A model generated the notes under the pieces. That model did no database searches. It saw only the letters and a list, made by a program, of their open reading frames with translations, and had not been told where the DNA came from. Below, piece by piece: positions 7,162-16,900 of a stretch of DNA of 64,000 bases (position 1 is the stretch's first letter; the number at the start of each line of letters is the position of its first letter). This stretch comes from Desulfuromonas sp. DDH964 (GTDB lineage: Bacteria > Desulfobacterota > Desulfuromonadia > Desulfuromonadales > DDH964): positions 2,918,001 to 2,982,000 of the forward strand of contig NZ_CP015080.1 in the NCBI RefSeq assembly GCF_001611275.1. Direction: 5' to 3'. The position numbers and the translations under genes were made by a program.

Positions 7162-7364
7162 CTGGAACCTATATGGCTTCGGAACCTATATGGCTTCTGC
7201 TAAATTCTAAAACTTACATAACTTACCACCGTCCCCTAAGCCTCTCCCTACCAGAAACCCCATCATGTCCTTCTTTTCAGCCCGCTTCGCGGGTGGTGCA
7301 CTTACGAGTTGAATCTACCCTATATGGCTTGAATCAGACGGTGCACTTGCAATTTGAATCCGCC
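7162..7364. other. Non-coding junction with repeated short motifs
   Basis: Between the RAYT unit and the end of B lies a patchwork without a gene. A tandem GGAACCTATATGGCTTC pair lies at 7165-7198, followed by one diverged (7295-7315) and one exact (7340-7360) copy of the 21-bp motif also found at 3283-3303. CCTATATGGCTT recurs at 7319. It looks like the scar of successive insertions and deletions. Confidence 0.5.
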
Positions 7365-7950
7365 CTATGGCGCCAATACGTTTTCACTGGGCGATGTGGT
7401 GATAAAAAGGTTCCGCTTCGGATCAAATTCAAGATTCATCGTGTAATCAGGATTGAGGTAATAGTGCATGCCGATAGATCCAAAACCCTCTTTACCGGCA
7501 ATGGGGCTCAGGAACGCGTCAAACTTCAGATCACCACGGATTTTCCCATACATAGCACGCTTAAACTTACCATCTCTATCGACCTCCGATCGGACACGAA
7601 AGATAAAGTTGTTGTCATCAGACTTGTCAGAGTGCCTGCCATAGGATCCCCGCGACAATCGTTTCTGTATTGTAGGTTGATACCCAGACTCTGGTGCCAT
7701 CCTCGGCATACGAAACGAACTCCCGGCATTGAAATCGCCCCCGCCGTCATCTTTGACTACCTGAATACCGTCAAAGGGATTGGCAAAAGTTAGGGTCATG
7801 GTCGCATCAAAATTATCAGCATTGTCGTAACGCCGTTCGACCTTAAAGACGAAATCGGCCTGCGTCCCAAGTCCATAGGGAATCACCCAGTCAGCCTTCT
7901 CCAAATCGAACCCGATTTCTTTATCAAGTGCCGGGAAGTCGAAAAATGTG

Positions 7951-9362
7951 GGCTCGTCAGCAGAATCTGTGGGTGCCTTCCGGTTCGGGTAGGCAGCCAA
8001 GTGTATGATACAAGGCGATTTTTAGGACCTCGTAACTGCGAAAACCGTACGCTTTTCTACAGGTCACTTTCGCTTTGTTGTTAAGACCCTCGACAGCTCC
8101 CAGGGCGATCTGCTCCCGGGCGCGAAACCAGTTGAGCAGCAATTCCCGATGAGACCGCAGCATCTTCGCCACCTGCTTCATCGGTTGAATGCGGGAACGC
8201 ATGGTGCGCCGGCACCACTCGTCGAGGAATCGGGCGGCCCAAGCGGCCCGCTGGTACTGCCAGAACCGTTGGAAGTCCTCCTTGAGCAGGTAGGCCCGGA
8301 TCGTCTTGAGGTTGCAGGCCAGCAGTTCCTTCAGCTTGACGCCCTGCTTGTCGGTCAAGTTCTCCGGGCGTTTGAGGATGCACCAGCGGCTGCGAGTGAG
8401 TACCGGCTGCTCTCCCTTGGCCCTCAGCTCCCGGGTCTCCTGGGCGCGAACTTTATCGAGAGCCTTGTTCATCTGGCTCATGATGTGAAAACGGTCCAGG
8501 ATGTGAAGCGCTTTTCCGGCCGCCGCCGCCACGATTTGCAAATACGGCTTCCACATGTCGCTGCAGACGAACCGGAGCCGGGCGGTACGCTCAGCGCCGA
8601 ATTCCTTGAAGAACTGCCGCAGGGTCCTCTGGGTCCGCTCTTTGCCGATCCACAGCAAGCGACGGCAGCCGGCGTCGATCTGGTAGACCACGGTCAGGTA
8701 GCTGTTGTGCCCCTTCTTGTAGGCGATCTCGTCGATGCCGATGGCGGTGACGTTCTCCAGGTCGCGGTGGGCCAAGCCCCAGGCGACGGCCATCTTGACC
8801 GAGCGAAAGACGTTGTCCCAGGAGGTTTGGAAGACGTCGCCGACCTCCTTCCAGGACAACCGTCGCGCCCAACGGGCCAGGAACCAGGCATAGGTGGTGG
8901 TGAGGTGATTCTTCCCTTCGGCCCAAGGGACCTTTTCCACCTTGACGCCACAGCGCGGGCAGTCAACCCGGCGCATGGAATAGACGAAGAAGACGGCGAT
9001 GCCCCACAGCGGGACGAACTCAAAGCGCCGAACCGGCAACGTGTCGTAGCCTGGGGCGCTGCGCCCGCAGCCCGAGCAGATCGGACGGCTACCGTCTCGG
9101 GGACGGATATCGATATCAAGGACCGTGGCTTTTCCCTGTTCCCGCCAGCGAGAGGAGCCGTAGACAAAACCACTATGCTTCTGGACCCGATTCAGGATAG
9201 ACTTGACCAGCATCCCGGTTTCCTCCGCCTGGTTATGGGGTAGTCTTGGTCGACGTCCATAATGCCAGACTTGGAATCGGGATGCGCTTTTTTCAGCAAC
9301 CGGTAGGCTGCTCAGCCCCCATCCCGGGGTTGCTGTTTACCCACAAATTCTGCGGAAGAACC
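7951..9362 (-). mobile_element. ISL3-family insertion sequence, copy 1
   Basis: This 1,412-bp element has ~24-bp imperfect inverted repeats (GGCTCGTCAGCAGAATCTGT at 7951; complement of AATTCTGCGGAAGAACC ending 9362). The 8-bp duplication AAAATGTG flanks it (7943-7950, 9363-9370). It interrupts gene B. Its length matches the copy at 11237-12648, in the opposite orientation. Confidence 0.95.
7957..9213 (-). CDS. ISL3-family transposase (copy 1)
   Basis: This 418-residue transposase has an N-terminal zinc ribbon (CSGCG ... CPRCG at about residues 42-90), a helix-turn-helix (RRLSWKEVGDVFQTSWDNVFR) and the DDE domain starting at AIGIDEIAYKKGHNSYLTVV. The C-terminal GAVEGLNNKAKVTCRKAYGF block is typical of ISL3 (Tnp_ISL3). 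The protein is identical in length and, as far as I compared, in sequence to the second copy. The frame is complete, so the element is probably active or recently so. Confidence 0.95.
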   Translation of the reverse strand: MLVKSILNRVQKHSGFVYGSSRWREQGKATVLDIDIRPRDGSRPICSGCGRSAPGYDTLPVRRFEFVPLWGIAVFFVYSMRRVDCPRCGVKVEKVPWAEGKNHLTTTYAWFLARWARRLSWKEVGDVFQTSWDNVFRSVKMAVAWGLAHRDLENVTAIGIDEIAYKKGHNSYLTVVYQIDAGCRRLLWIGKERTQRTLRQFFKEFGAERTARLRFVCSDMWKPYLQIVAAAAGKALHILDRFHIMSQMNKALDKVRAQETRELRAKGEQPVLTRSRWCILKRPENLTDKQGVKLKELLACNLKTIRAYLLKEDFQRFWQYQRAAWAARFLDEWCRRTMRSRIQPMKQVAKMLRSHRELLLNWFRAREQIALGAVEGLNNKAKVTCRKAYGFRSYEVLKIALYHTLGCLPEPEGTHRFC

Positions 9363-9755
9363 AAAATGTGTTACGCACATACATCGGCACAGGATTGACG
9401 ATGGGGCGCATGACAACGGTGAGTTCCTTCCCCCATGGCTGCCAAAAGCCGAATTTTTTGACATAGAAATCGTGATTAAAGGTACTGTTGTAATAGCCTT
9501 CCTTCATAGCCGTTCCGACAACAACACCATCATTCGAACTTGATGTGATGCTGCAATTACCATGATCGTCGGCATTTTTCATCACTGGCATTTCACCGCC
9601 GGAGAATCGCATACTCAATTTAACATCATCAAGGGGAGTTCCGGCCTCATCGATGATTTTGACGTTAATTTTCACCATGCCAATGGCGAATACTGTGGAG
9701 TTTGCTGCCAATAAAAATACTATTATCGACACAATGGCTAAAATATTCTTCATGG

Positions 9756-11176
9756 CTACTCTCCTTTGATCTTTTTGAGCCACTCATCATACAATCCAGA
9801 CAGAAATGGGTAGGCAACGACATAGATATCGCTATGCCGCCATTCAAACCCGTTCACTCTATCTTGCGGCCACGGCTTGTCGACTGCATACGTCTGACGG
9901 ATATCAATGTTTTTCCTTGCCGTCATTTCTCTCACCCCTCGATGCCCCGCCGCATTCGTCAGCGCCGGAATCTCGTTGGCGAGCATTTCTTCCTTGAGAA
10001 GGGTTGGGAGGTTCGCCACCGGGTCTGGAGAATAGAGCCAATCGCGTTGGGTATTTTTCGAGAAGAACGGCTGAGTCCTGAACATCTCCTTGCTGTAGGA
10101 ATTTGCCAAGGCAGCCGGGATTATTCTCCAGCCCCCTTCCACATCGTCGGCACTTTGTACATAACCATCCCGTGGGTCCAGATTGAACTCCCACCCCCCG
10201 GTATCGCTATCCTCACCAATAATGGCCGACGTCAGCCCCTTGAAAAGTTCCTGCAACGCAAAAGCGAAATAGCCGAGATGTGACCGATCCCACGGCCTCC
10301 AGTTAAACATGACATCTTCCGTCCCGGGCAGGTCGTCGGCCATCGGCTGATAATGGGTTCCGTCTGGGTCGGTAGCTGCCATTGCAACCGAATAGTTGAA
10401 AGGGCGGAAAGCTTCATCGGTCGGGGCGTAATAGACGAAAGTATCTTCGTCATTTCGCACCCGATCGAAGAGACCACGCCAGGTCAGGGTCGACCGGCTG
10501 TCATCGGCTCCGAAGAGCTTATACCACTCGGACGCCCAGAGTTTTGGCGAATATCCCTGTTCAAAGTCGACTTCGACACCATCGGGATAACGCCATTCAG
10601 GATGGTACATCCACGCGCTGGTCGCTGTGCGCCAGGGACACCCAGCGGCATAAGCCCCGGTGCCGTCAGGGTCACCCCCCTCATCATAGGCACTTCGCGG
10701 CGTAAAGGCTTCCTCCGCCACCGCGGCATTAACCATCAGATAGCGTCTGACATTCATCCCTCCCGCGATGGCACTGGAAACGACCATGTTGCCAAGGCTG
10801 TGAGCAAAAATCGTCGCATTGGAAAGTCCGGCGGTAGAGACAAAATCCTTCAGCAGCCGCCCGGTCTCGAAGGCGCGGCGAACATTGATATGGTAGTTTG
10901 GAGTACGCGTTCCGATGCCGGGGATCGGAACCGACAATTGCGTATCCCAGCCATACCAGGTGATCCCCCAGAACCTGGCCCGCGACCCCGACCAGTAGAG
11001 TCGTTTGAAAGCTTCCGCCTGCTCGCCACGCGCATCCTGATCGTTGACGTTGTAGCCATGCACATGGATAAAATCGTTGTCATCGTTGTCAGCATCAAAC
11101 CCTTCAAAATGTTCAGGATTGCTGAATTCACCCGAAACCAGGCGATCTTCCGGTCCAACCATTGGCACAGAAGGTA
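9756..11176 (-). pseudogene. A, C-terminal fragment: serine-hydrolase domain of giant secreted protein
   Basis: This open frame of ~470 codons is the 3' part of gene A, cut off by the IS4 element at 11186-13936. It is in frame with the 5' fragment once the IS and one AGTAATATT copy are removed (reading EQYYLPSVPM). The domain looks like a DUF900/PGAP1-type alpha/beta hydrolase: an oxyanion-side IHVHGYN motif, nucleophile elbow IFAHSLGNM (AxSxG variant), and late His candidates such as EWRHSD. Likely substrates would be lipid or peptide esters, but this is not testable by eye. It could be expressed from a GTG (11168) only if a promoter exists in the IS. Confidence 0.85.
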
Positions 11177-11236
11177 AGTAATATTCAGTAGTGTCCGGTT
11201 AGCAAATTGCATTCACCCAAAGTTGCAGATAATTGT

Positions 11237-12648
11237 GGTTCTTCCGCAGAATTTGTGGGTAAACAGCAACCCCGGGATGGGGGCTGAGCAGCCTACCGGT
11301 TGCTGAAAAAAGCGCATCCCGATTCCAAGTCTGGCATTATGGACGTCGACCAAGACTACCCCATAACCAGGCGGAGGAAACCGGGATGCTGGTCAAGTCT
11401 ATCCTGAATCGGGTCCAGAAGCATAGTGGTTTTGTCTACGGCTCCTCTCGCTGGCGGGAACAGGGAAAAGCCACGGTCCTTGATATCGATATCCGTCCCC
11501 GAGACGGTAGCCGTCCGATCTGCTCGGGCTGCGGGCGCAGCGCCCCAGGCTACGACACGTTGCCGGTTCGGCGCTTTGAGTTCGTCCCGCTGTGGGGCAT
11601 CGCCGTCTTCTTCGTCTATTCCATGCGCCGGGTTGACTGCCCGCGCTGTGGCGTCAAGGTGGAAAAGGTCCCTTGGGCCGAAGGGAAGAATCACCTCACC
11701 ACCACCTATGCCTGGTTCCTGGCCCGTTGGGCGCGACGGTTGTCCTGGAAGGAGGTCGGCGACGTCTTCCAAACCTCCTGGGACAACGTCTTTCGCTCGG
11801 TCAAGATGGCCGTCGCCTGGGGCTTGGCCCACCGCGACTTGGAGAACGTCACCGCCATCGGCATCGACGAGATCGCCTACAAGAAGGGGCACAACAGCTA
11901 CCTGACCGTGGTCTACCAGATCGACGCCGGCTGCCGTCGCTTGCTGTGGATCGGCAAAGAGCGGACCCAGAGGACCCTGCGGCAGTTCTTCAAGGAATTC
12001 GGCGCTGAGCGTACCGCCCGGCTCCGGTTCGTCTGCAGCGACATGTGGAAGCCGTATTTGCAAATCGTGGCGGCGGCGGCCGGAAAAGCGCTTCACATCC
12101 TGGACCGTTTTCACATCATGAGCCAGATGAACAAGGCTCTCGATAAAGTTCGCGCCCAGGAGACCCGGGAGCTGAGGGCCAAGGGAGAGCAGCCGGTACT
12201 CACTCGCAGCCGCTGGTGCATCCTCAAACGCCCGGAGAACTTGACCGACAAGCAGGGCGTCAAGCTGAAGGAACTGCTGGCCTGCAACCTCAAGACGATC
12301 CGGGCCTACCTGCTCAAGGAGGACTTCCAACGGTTCTGGCAGTACCAGCGGGCCGCTTGGGCCGCCCGATTCCTCGACGAGTGGTGCCGGCGCACCATGC
12401 GTTCCCGCATTCAACCGATGAAGCAGGTGGCGAAGATGCTGCGGTCTCATCGGGAATTGCTGCTCAACTGGTTTCGCGCCCGGGAGCAGATCGCCCTGGG
12501 AGCTGTCGAGGGTCTTAACAACAAAGCGAAAGTGACCTGTAGAAAAGCGTACGGTTTTCGCAGTTACGAGGTCCTAAAAATCGCCTTGTATCATACACTT
12601 GGCTGCCTACCCGAACCGGAAGGCACCCACAGATTCTGCTGACGAGCC
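11237..12648 (+). mobile_element. ISL3-family insertion sequence, copy 2 (nested in IS4)
   Basis: This 1,412-bp element is flanked by the 8-bp duplication ATAATTGT (11229-11236, 12649-12656). It inserted 51 bp inside the left end of the IS4 element, upstream of its transposase gene. It is the inverse orientation of copy 1. Confidence 0.95.
11386..12642 (+). CDS. ISL3-family transposase (copy 2)
   Basis: This 418-residue transposase has the same architecture as the copy at 7957-9213: zinc ribbon, HTH, DDE core, C-terminal EGLNNKAKVTCRKAYGF. I noticed one silent base difference between the two genes (near 11843 compared with the matching site at 8757). That suggests a very recent transposition, probably from one copy to the other. 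GGAGG upstream of ATG 11386 serves as ribosome site. Confidence 0.95.
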   Translation: MLVKSILNRVQKHSGFVYGSSRWREQGKATVLDIDIRPRDGSRPICSGCGRSAPGYDTLPVRRFEFVPLWGIAVFFVYSMRRVDCPRCGVKVEKVPWAEGKNHLTTTYAWFLARWARRLSWKEVGDVFQTSWDNVFRSVKMAVAWGLAHRDLENVTAIGIDEIAYKKGHNSYLTVVYQIDAGCRRLLWIGKERTQRTLRQFFKEFGAERTARLRFVCSDMWKPYLQIVAAAAGKALHILDRFHIMSQMNKALDKVRAQETRELRAKGEQPVLTRSRWCILKRPENLTDKQGVKLKELLACNLKTIRAYLLKEDFQRFWQYQRAAWAARFLDEWCRRTMRSRIQPMKQVAKMLRSHRELLLNWFRAREQIALGAVEGLNNKAKVTCRKAYGFRSYEVLKIALYHTLGCLPEPEGTHRFC

Positions 12649-12718
12649 ATAATTGTAAATATTTTCACAAGTTAGCGTATTTTTTGCTTGACAAATCGTC
12701 GTGAAGTCGGCGCGGTGA

Positions 12719-12757
12719 TTTTCGTAAATACCTATTTTATATGAGGATTTACGAAAA
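12719..12757 (+). promoter_or_regulatory. Stem-loop hiding the IS4 transposase start (copy 1)
   Basis: Perfect 11-bp arms TTTTCGTAAAT (12719-12729) and ATTTACGAAAA (12747-12757) close a 17-nt loop that contains the only Shine-Dalgarno-like GAGG (12743-12746). The last base of the stem is the A of the ATG. In a transcript entering from outside, this hairpin should block initiation, the known strategy by which insertion sequences limit read-through expression. The same structure is at 32763-32801. Confidence 0.7.
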
Positions 12758-13923
12758 TGTCATTACTTGTTCGCTGCCACCGTACCCGGCTTAGCAGGCG
12801 CTCCATTGTCCGACTTTTTACCCCGTTCAAGGGCGCTCTCGAACATGCCCCGGTTCTTGAGGCCCGAGGCAACAGGCCACTGCAGATGACGTTTGAAGAT
12901 CAGTTGAAAATCCTGACCTACTATCACCTCGAAGAGCATTCTTCGGGGCGTCATCTGCTTCAGGTTCTGACGCAGGAAGATTTTGCCGCGACTCATATTG
13001 CACCGCCCGGCGGTATCCGGAAAAGCGCCTTCTTTGAGGCGATCAATACCCGAGGGCTGGAGCAGATGATTCATGTTTACGAAGACCTGCAGAAACAGGT
13101 CTCACAAAAGATTCCTGTCGCCAAAGACATCTCCGATCTCGGCGATCTGATCGCCGTCGATGGTTCGCTGATTGACGCTACGCTGTCCATGCTCTGGGCG
13201 GACTATCGAGACGGAGCCAAAAAGGCCAAGGTTCACCTGGGGTTCGATATCGGTCGTGGTGTCCCCCAGAAAGTCACATTAACCGACGGCAAGGGCGACG
13301 AGCGTCCTCAGGCGGAACGGCTCGTGGCTCCCGGTCAGACAGGTGTCTATGACCGCTATTACCAGTGTTACAAAAACTTTGACGACTGGCAGGATCAGGG
13401 GCGCCACTTTGTCTGCCGCATCAAAGCCAGTTCTCGTAAGACGGAGTTGAGCGCCAATCCTGTTGTCCCCGGCAGTCATGTTTTCTATGACGCCAGGGTG
13501 TTGCTCGGCACCAAAGATGTCAACCAGACCGAACGAGAAGTGCGTGTGGTCGGCTACAAGGTTGACCAAAAATCCTATTGGGTCGCCACCGACCGCTTCG
13601 ATCTGACCGCCGAGCAGATTGCCTTGATCTACAAGCTACGCTGGACGATCGAGTCCTTCTTCGCCTGGTGGAAGCGCCACCTCAAGGTGTATCACCTGAT
13701 TGCCCGCAGTCCCTACGGCCTGCTGGTGCAGATCCTCGCAGGGTTGATTACTTATTTGCTGCTGGCCATCTACTGCCACGAAGAGCATGGCGAACGTGTC
13801 AGCATCAACAGGGTGCGTGAGCTTCGCAACAATATTCGCAACGAGGCCGCCGAGGATGCGGCCGCAGGCTTAGGGCCTCCCGATATCATTGACTTGGACT
13901 TCGGAGCCTATGCAACTTCTTAA
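12757..13923 (+). CDS. IS4-family transposase (copy 1)
   Basis: This 388-residue DDE transposase has a DUF4372-like N-terminus (FTPFKGALEHAPVLEARGNR), a first Asp in LIAVDGSLIDATLSMLWADY, a second in GQTGVYDRYYQCYK, and the Y-R-E block YKLRWTIESFFAWWKRHLKVYHLIARS. Translation is probably limited by the stem-loop over its start. It is identical to the copy at 32801-33967 except for a silent GGG/GGA change I saw at the codon near 13402. In this copy the nested ISL3 element separates the gene from its left inverted repeat. Confidence 0.94.
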   Translation: MSLLVRCHRTRLSRRSIVRLFTPFKGALEHAPVLEARGNRPLQMTFEDQLKILTYYHLEEHSSGRHLLQVLTQEDFAATHIAPPGGIRKSAFFEAINTRGLEQMIHVYEDLQKQVSQKIPVAKDISDLGDLIAVDGSLIDATLSMLWADYRDGAKKAKVHLGFDIGRGVPQKVTLTDGKGDERPQAERLVAPGQTGVYDRYYQCYKNFDDWQDQGRHFVCRIKASSRKTELSANPVVPGSHVFYDARVLLGTKDVNQTEREVRVVGYKVDQKSYWVATDRFDLTAEQIALIYKLRWTIESFFAWWKRHLKVYHLIARSPYGLLVQILAGLITYLLLAIYCHEEHGERVSINRVRELRNNIRNEAAEDAAAGLGPPDIIDLDFGAYATS

Positions 13924-13936
13924 CCGGACACTACTG

Positions 13937-16900
13937 AGTAATATTGTTCAAATTCTTGCTGGCCCATATCCTCCAAATTAGACAAAACCCTGATCAGGTT
14001 TTTTTGCCTGAACATCTGTTCAACACTATCGAGACTGAGATTCAACTGTGTCGAAAAGACTTCCTGATCCGACTCGTCCAAGATGTCCAAAGTCAAAGGA
14101 AGGGCGCTTTTTTTATTCCCTTCAAATAACAAAATTGGCTGGTCTGCGTCTGATGCAGACTTTTGCAACACTTCGTCCAGTTCTTCCTGGGGGGTTTTTA
14201 GCGTTTGATCCCCTTTTATGCTCAACATTTTTCCATCAGCCGGAACCAGCTTTGTCCTGAAATCAGAAAGTCGCCTTGCAGTATCAACATCAACCAGATA
14301 GTTACCGACTGTGGATGTGGTTAATTCAGGGAACAACACGTCCACCTGGCTATCTTGAGCCCGAAGCCGATACTTGTATCTCGATAAGGGGAAGGTCTTG
14401 ACCAACTCTTTCGTTTCAAATGCGACGGGGAAAAAGTCGATCAGATCGCGCACGCCATCGACCGTTGCGCTGACGCAATCCAGCTGACCGAGGAAACTTG
14501 TATCTCCAGGAATATCACTCCCCCCGGTTTCGCCACTATCGTCATCATCATTGATCCAGAAATAATAGGTATCCCCCAAACCAGCCCGCTCACGGTCCAG
14601 ATCGTCAATCACCCGGTCATGATTGTAGTCCGGCACCAGCGCTGCATAAACTGGTGTCGCGAGAACTAGATCGCCATCGACCTCCGGCAACGGCCCGGCG
14701 AGGCCGTCCGGGTCAACCACCAGGAGAATCTTCTTCTCCTTGCCATCCTTTGCGCTCCGGAGCCCCTCGACGAAGAGCGTCTCGACATCCTTGAACAACC
14801 CCAGCGGGTACACCTTGTCCGGCGTCAGGTAGTCCCCGCCATCCGCAAAATCCACTACCTTGCGACTGAACTGACCGTCCTTGGTCCAAAGCCGCATGGT
14901 GCCGCCGCCAACCGGCAGGGGATAGGAGACTTTTCCATCATCCGCCGTTTTCGCCACGATTAGTGCCGGGTCGCTGCCGGAATACTTGAACTTCACCGTC
15001 GCCGCGCCCGGATCGACGACACTTCCCGCGATGGTGAATTTCAACGGGTAGAAGGGCTGGCTGGCTCCAGCACCCATCTGGTTGGTACCGTCAATGCCAT
15101 CGGCATAGCCCGGCACCTTGTCCTTGTCAGTATCGACGGTATTGAGATGCATTGCCTTACCCGGCAGGCTTTCGAAATCCTCGATCTGATCTTCCAGGGG
15201 GTTGCGACTCGGCAGATTGTGGGTGCCGTCTTCCTGCCAGCCGGCATTGTTGTCGCTGTCGATGTCGAGGTCGGCGTAAAGGGTGTTCACCTTCACCTTG
15301 ACGCCGCGAATCTCGGCGGACGAGCCGCGGTTGAGCACCATCTGCACGCAGTACTGCCGGGCCGGGTCGAATACCGACCCATGGCTGAAGACGGCCGTCC
15401 CGGCCCCGCGGGTGGAGTCACCGACGAGATAACCGACCCATTGGTCCTTGGCGTTCGGTTTGCCGTTACAGTCGCCGGCGAAAAGATCGAGCTGGGCGCT
15501 TTGGGCGGCGTAGCCGGCCTCCCCTCCCCCCTGGGGCTGGATGGTGTAAGCGAAATTGACATCCTGGCGCGCCATACCGCCGTCACCGAGCATGACCAGC
15601 TCCGGGTCGACGGTAGTCGGAACATCAACACCGTAGACCCGATAGGTCTCTTTCTGCTGGTTCTGAATGGGGATCAGTTCCTTGGTGTCCTTGTCGAACA
15701 GCGCCACCTGCCCACTCTTTAGGGTCACGCTCTGCTCGGGGAGGGTCGCTGACTTCAACCCGGAACCGAATGCGTCGAAATAGGTATCGTCGTAGACCTC
15801 CCCCATAACCACCGGCACCTTGACGACAGTCTCACCCCGGACATCAATCTTGTTCAGGACCGGGAAGTCACCAGCGGTGAAATGGGTCTGGTAGAGGCCA
15901 TCCTTGGTGGCTTCGGTCGCATCGACCGAGCCCCCGCCCTGGGGCACAAAATCGACCGTTCCGTCGGTAATCCTGCGCGTTTGGATCAGCCCCGTCCCTT
16001 TCAGGTCCCAGCAATCGTATTCCTCTGTCGTGCCGTCCGGGTTTTTCGTCGAACAGGTTCTCGGCCCCTCCAGGACATAGTCGGAATAGGTCAGTATCAG
16101 TGCTGCCTGCAACGGCGTTTCGAAGGCGTCACCGACCCGAACCGCATCGATGACCTGGGCGTTGTCGTTGACCCTGGCCAGATGCCGGGCCCAAAGACGG
16201 GGGGGATAATAGCCGTCGGCCGGGTTCGCTCCCCAGCTGTAGAGGGTATAGAAGACCGGGTCCGGAACCCCGTCCGCCGTCGCCTTGACGGTATAGCGGG
16301 TACCAACCGAGTCACCCAGGAAAGTATCGACGCTGGCCCCGTACCAGGCCGAGGTGACCGACAGATTTGAGCTGGAAACGCCCTGGCACTCCTCCCAGAG
16401 CGGAAAATCGCTGCGACATTCGGCCGGCTGGTAAAATTCGATATTGCGGTGGTTCGGAGGGAGCGGATAGGCGTAACCCGAGGTCGGTTGCGCCTCGAAC
16501 GTCACCGCCACATTGGAGACCGGGTTGCCGTATTGGTCGAGGACCTTCAGGGACAAGGTCTCGGCCGGGCTGTTGACGAGGGAGGTATTGCCATCCCCAA
16601 GCATTCTCAGGAGGCTGGCCGCCGCGTCGGGTTTTCCATAGATCTGGAAGGGCTGAGGCAGGGAGAGCTCGCCGTAACGGCTTGGCACCGCCGCGTCAAA
16701 AAGATTAACGCCAACCTGGGTGATATTCGGGTCACTCTGATCGATTCGCTGGAAACTCGGGTTGACATCGGTATGCTGGCCCAGCACCGGCTGGATCCGG
16801 GCAATCCCCTGGGCATCGGTCAGTACCGCCTCCTCGGCGGCGCCGGCGAAATTCCCCGCTCCTTCCAGCACCTTGAAAGTCACCGCGGCACCGACCACCG

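Larger units (their letters stand above)
7365..9753 (-). pseudogene. B: secreted partner of giant protein A, split by an ISL3-family element
   Basis: ATG 9753 lies two bases after the TAG of A, with GGAG inside the end of A. The frame is broken after ~130 codons by the ISL3 element (7951-9362; duplication AAAATGTG). Removing it restores 969 nt, 322 residues, reading NTFFDFPAL across the junction. It has a signal peptide (IVSIIVFLLAANSTVFA), then an Ig-like/carboxypeptidase-regulatory-type domain (VKIIDEAGTPLDDVKLSMRF), then a ~200-residue domain unknown to me with GFDLEKADWVIPYG and GIQVVKDDGGGDFN. Coupling and duplication with A suggest a dedicated partner (chaperone, inhibitor or co-effector); which is not shown by sequence. 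Confidence 0.8.
11186..13936 (+). mobile_element. IS4-family insertion sequence, copy 1, carrying a nested ISL3 element
   Basis: The ends are CAGTAGTGTCCGGTTA and its inverted partner, flanked by the 9-bp duplication AGTAATATT (11177-11185, 13937-13945). Total length 2,751 bp equals the intact copy at 32650-33980 (1,331) plus the ISL3 element (1,412) plus its 8-bp duplication, so nothing else was gained or lost. It splits gene A. Confidence 0.95.

Noticed and set aside
8149..9243. 364-codon frame antisense to the ISL3 transposase (and its twin at 11356-12450)
   Set aside because: Shadow of the transposase gene; appears in both copies only because the elements are identical.
11168..11176. Treating 9756-11168 as an independent lipase gene starting at GTG
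   Set aside because: No ribosome site or signal peptide; the frame joins the upstream fragment exactly when the IS4 element is removed.
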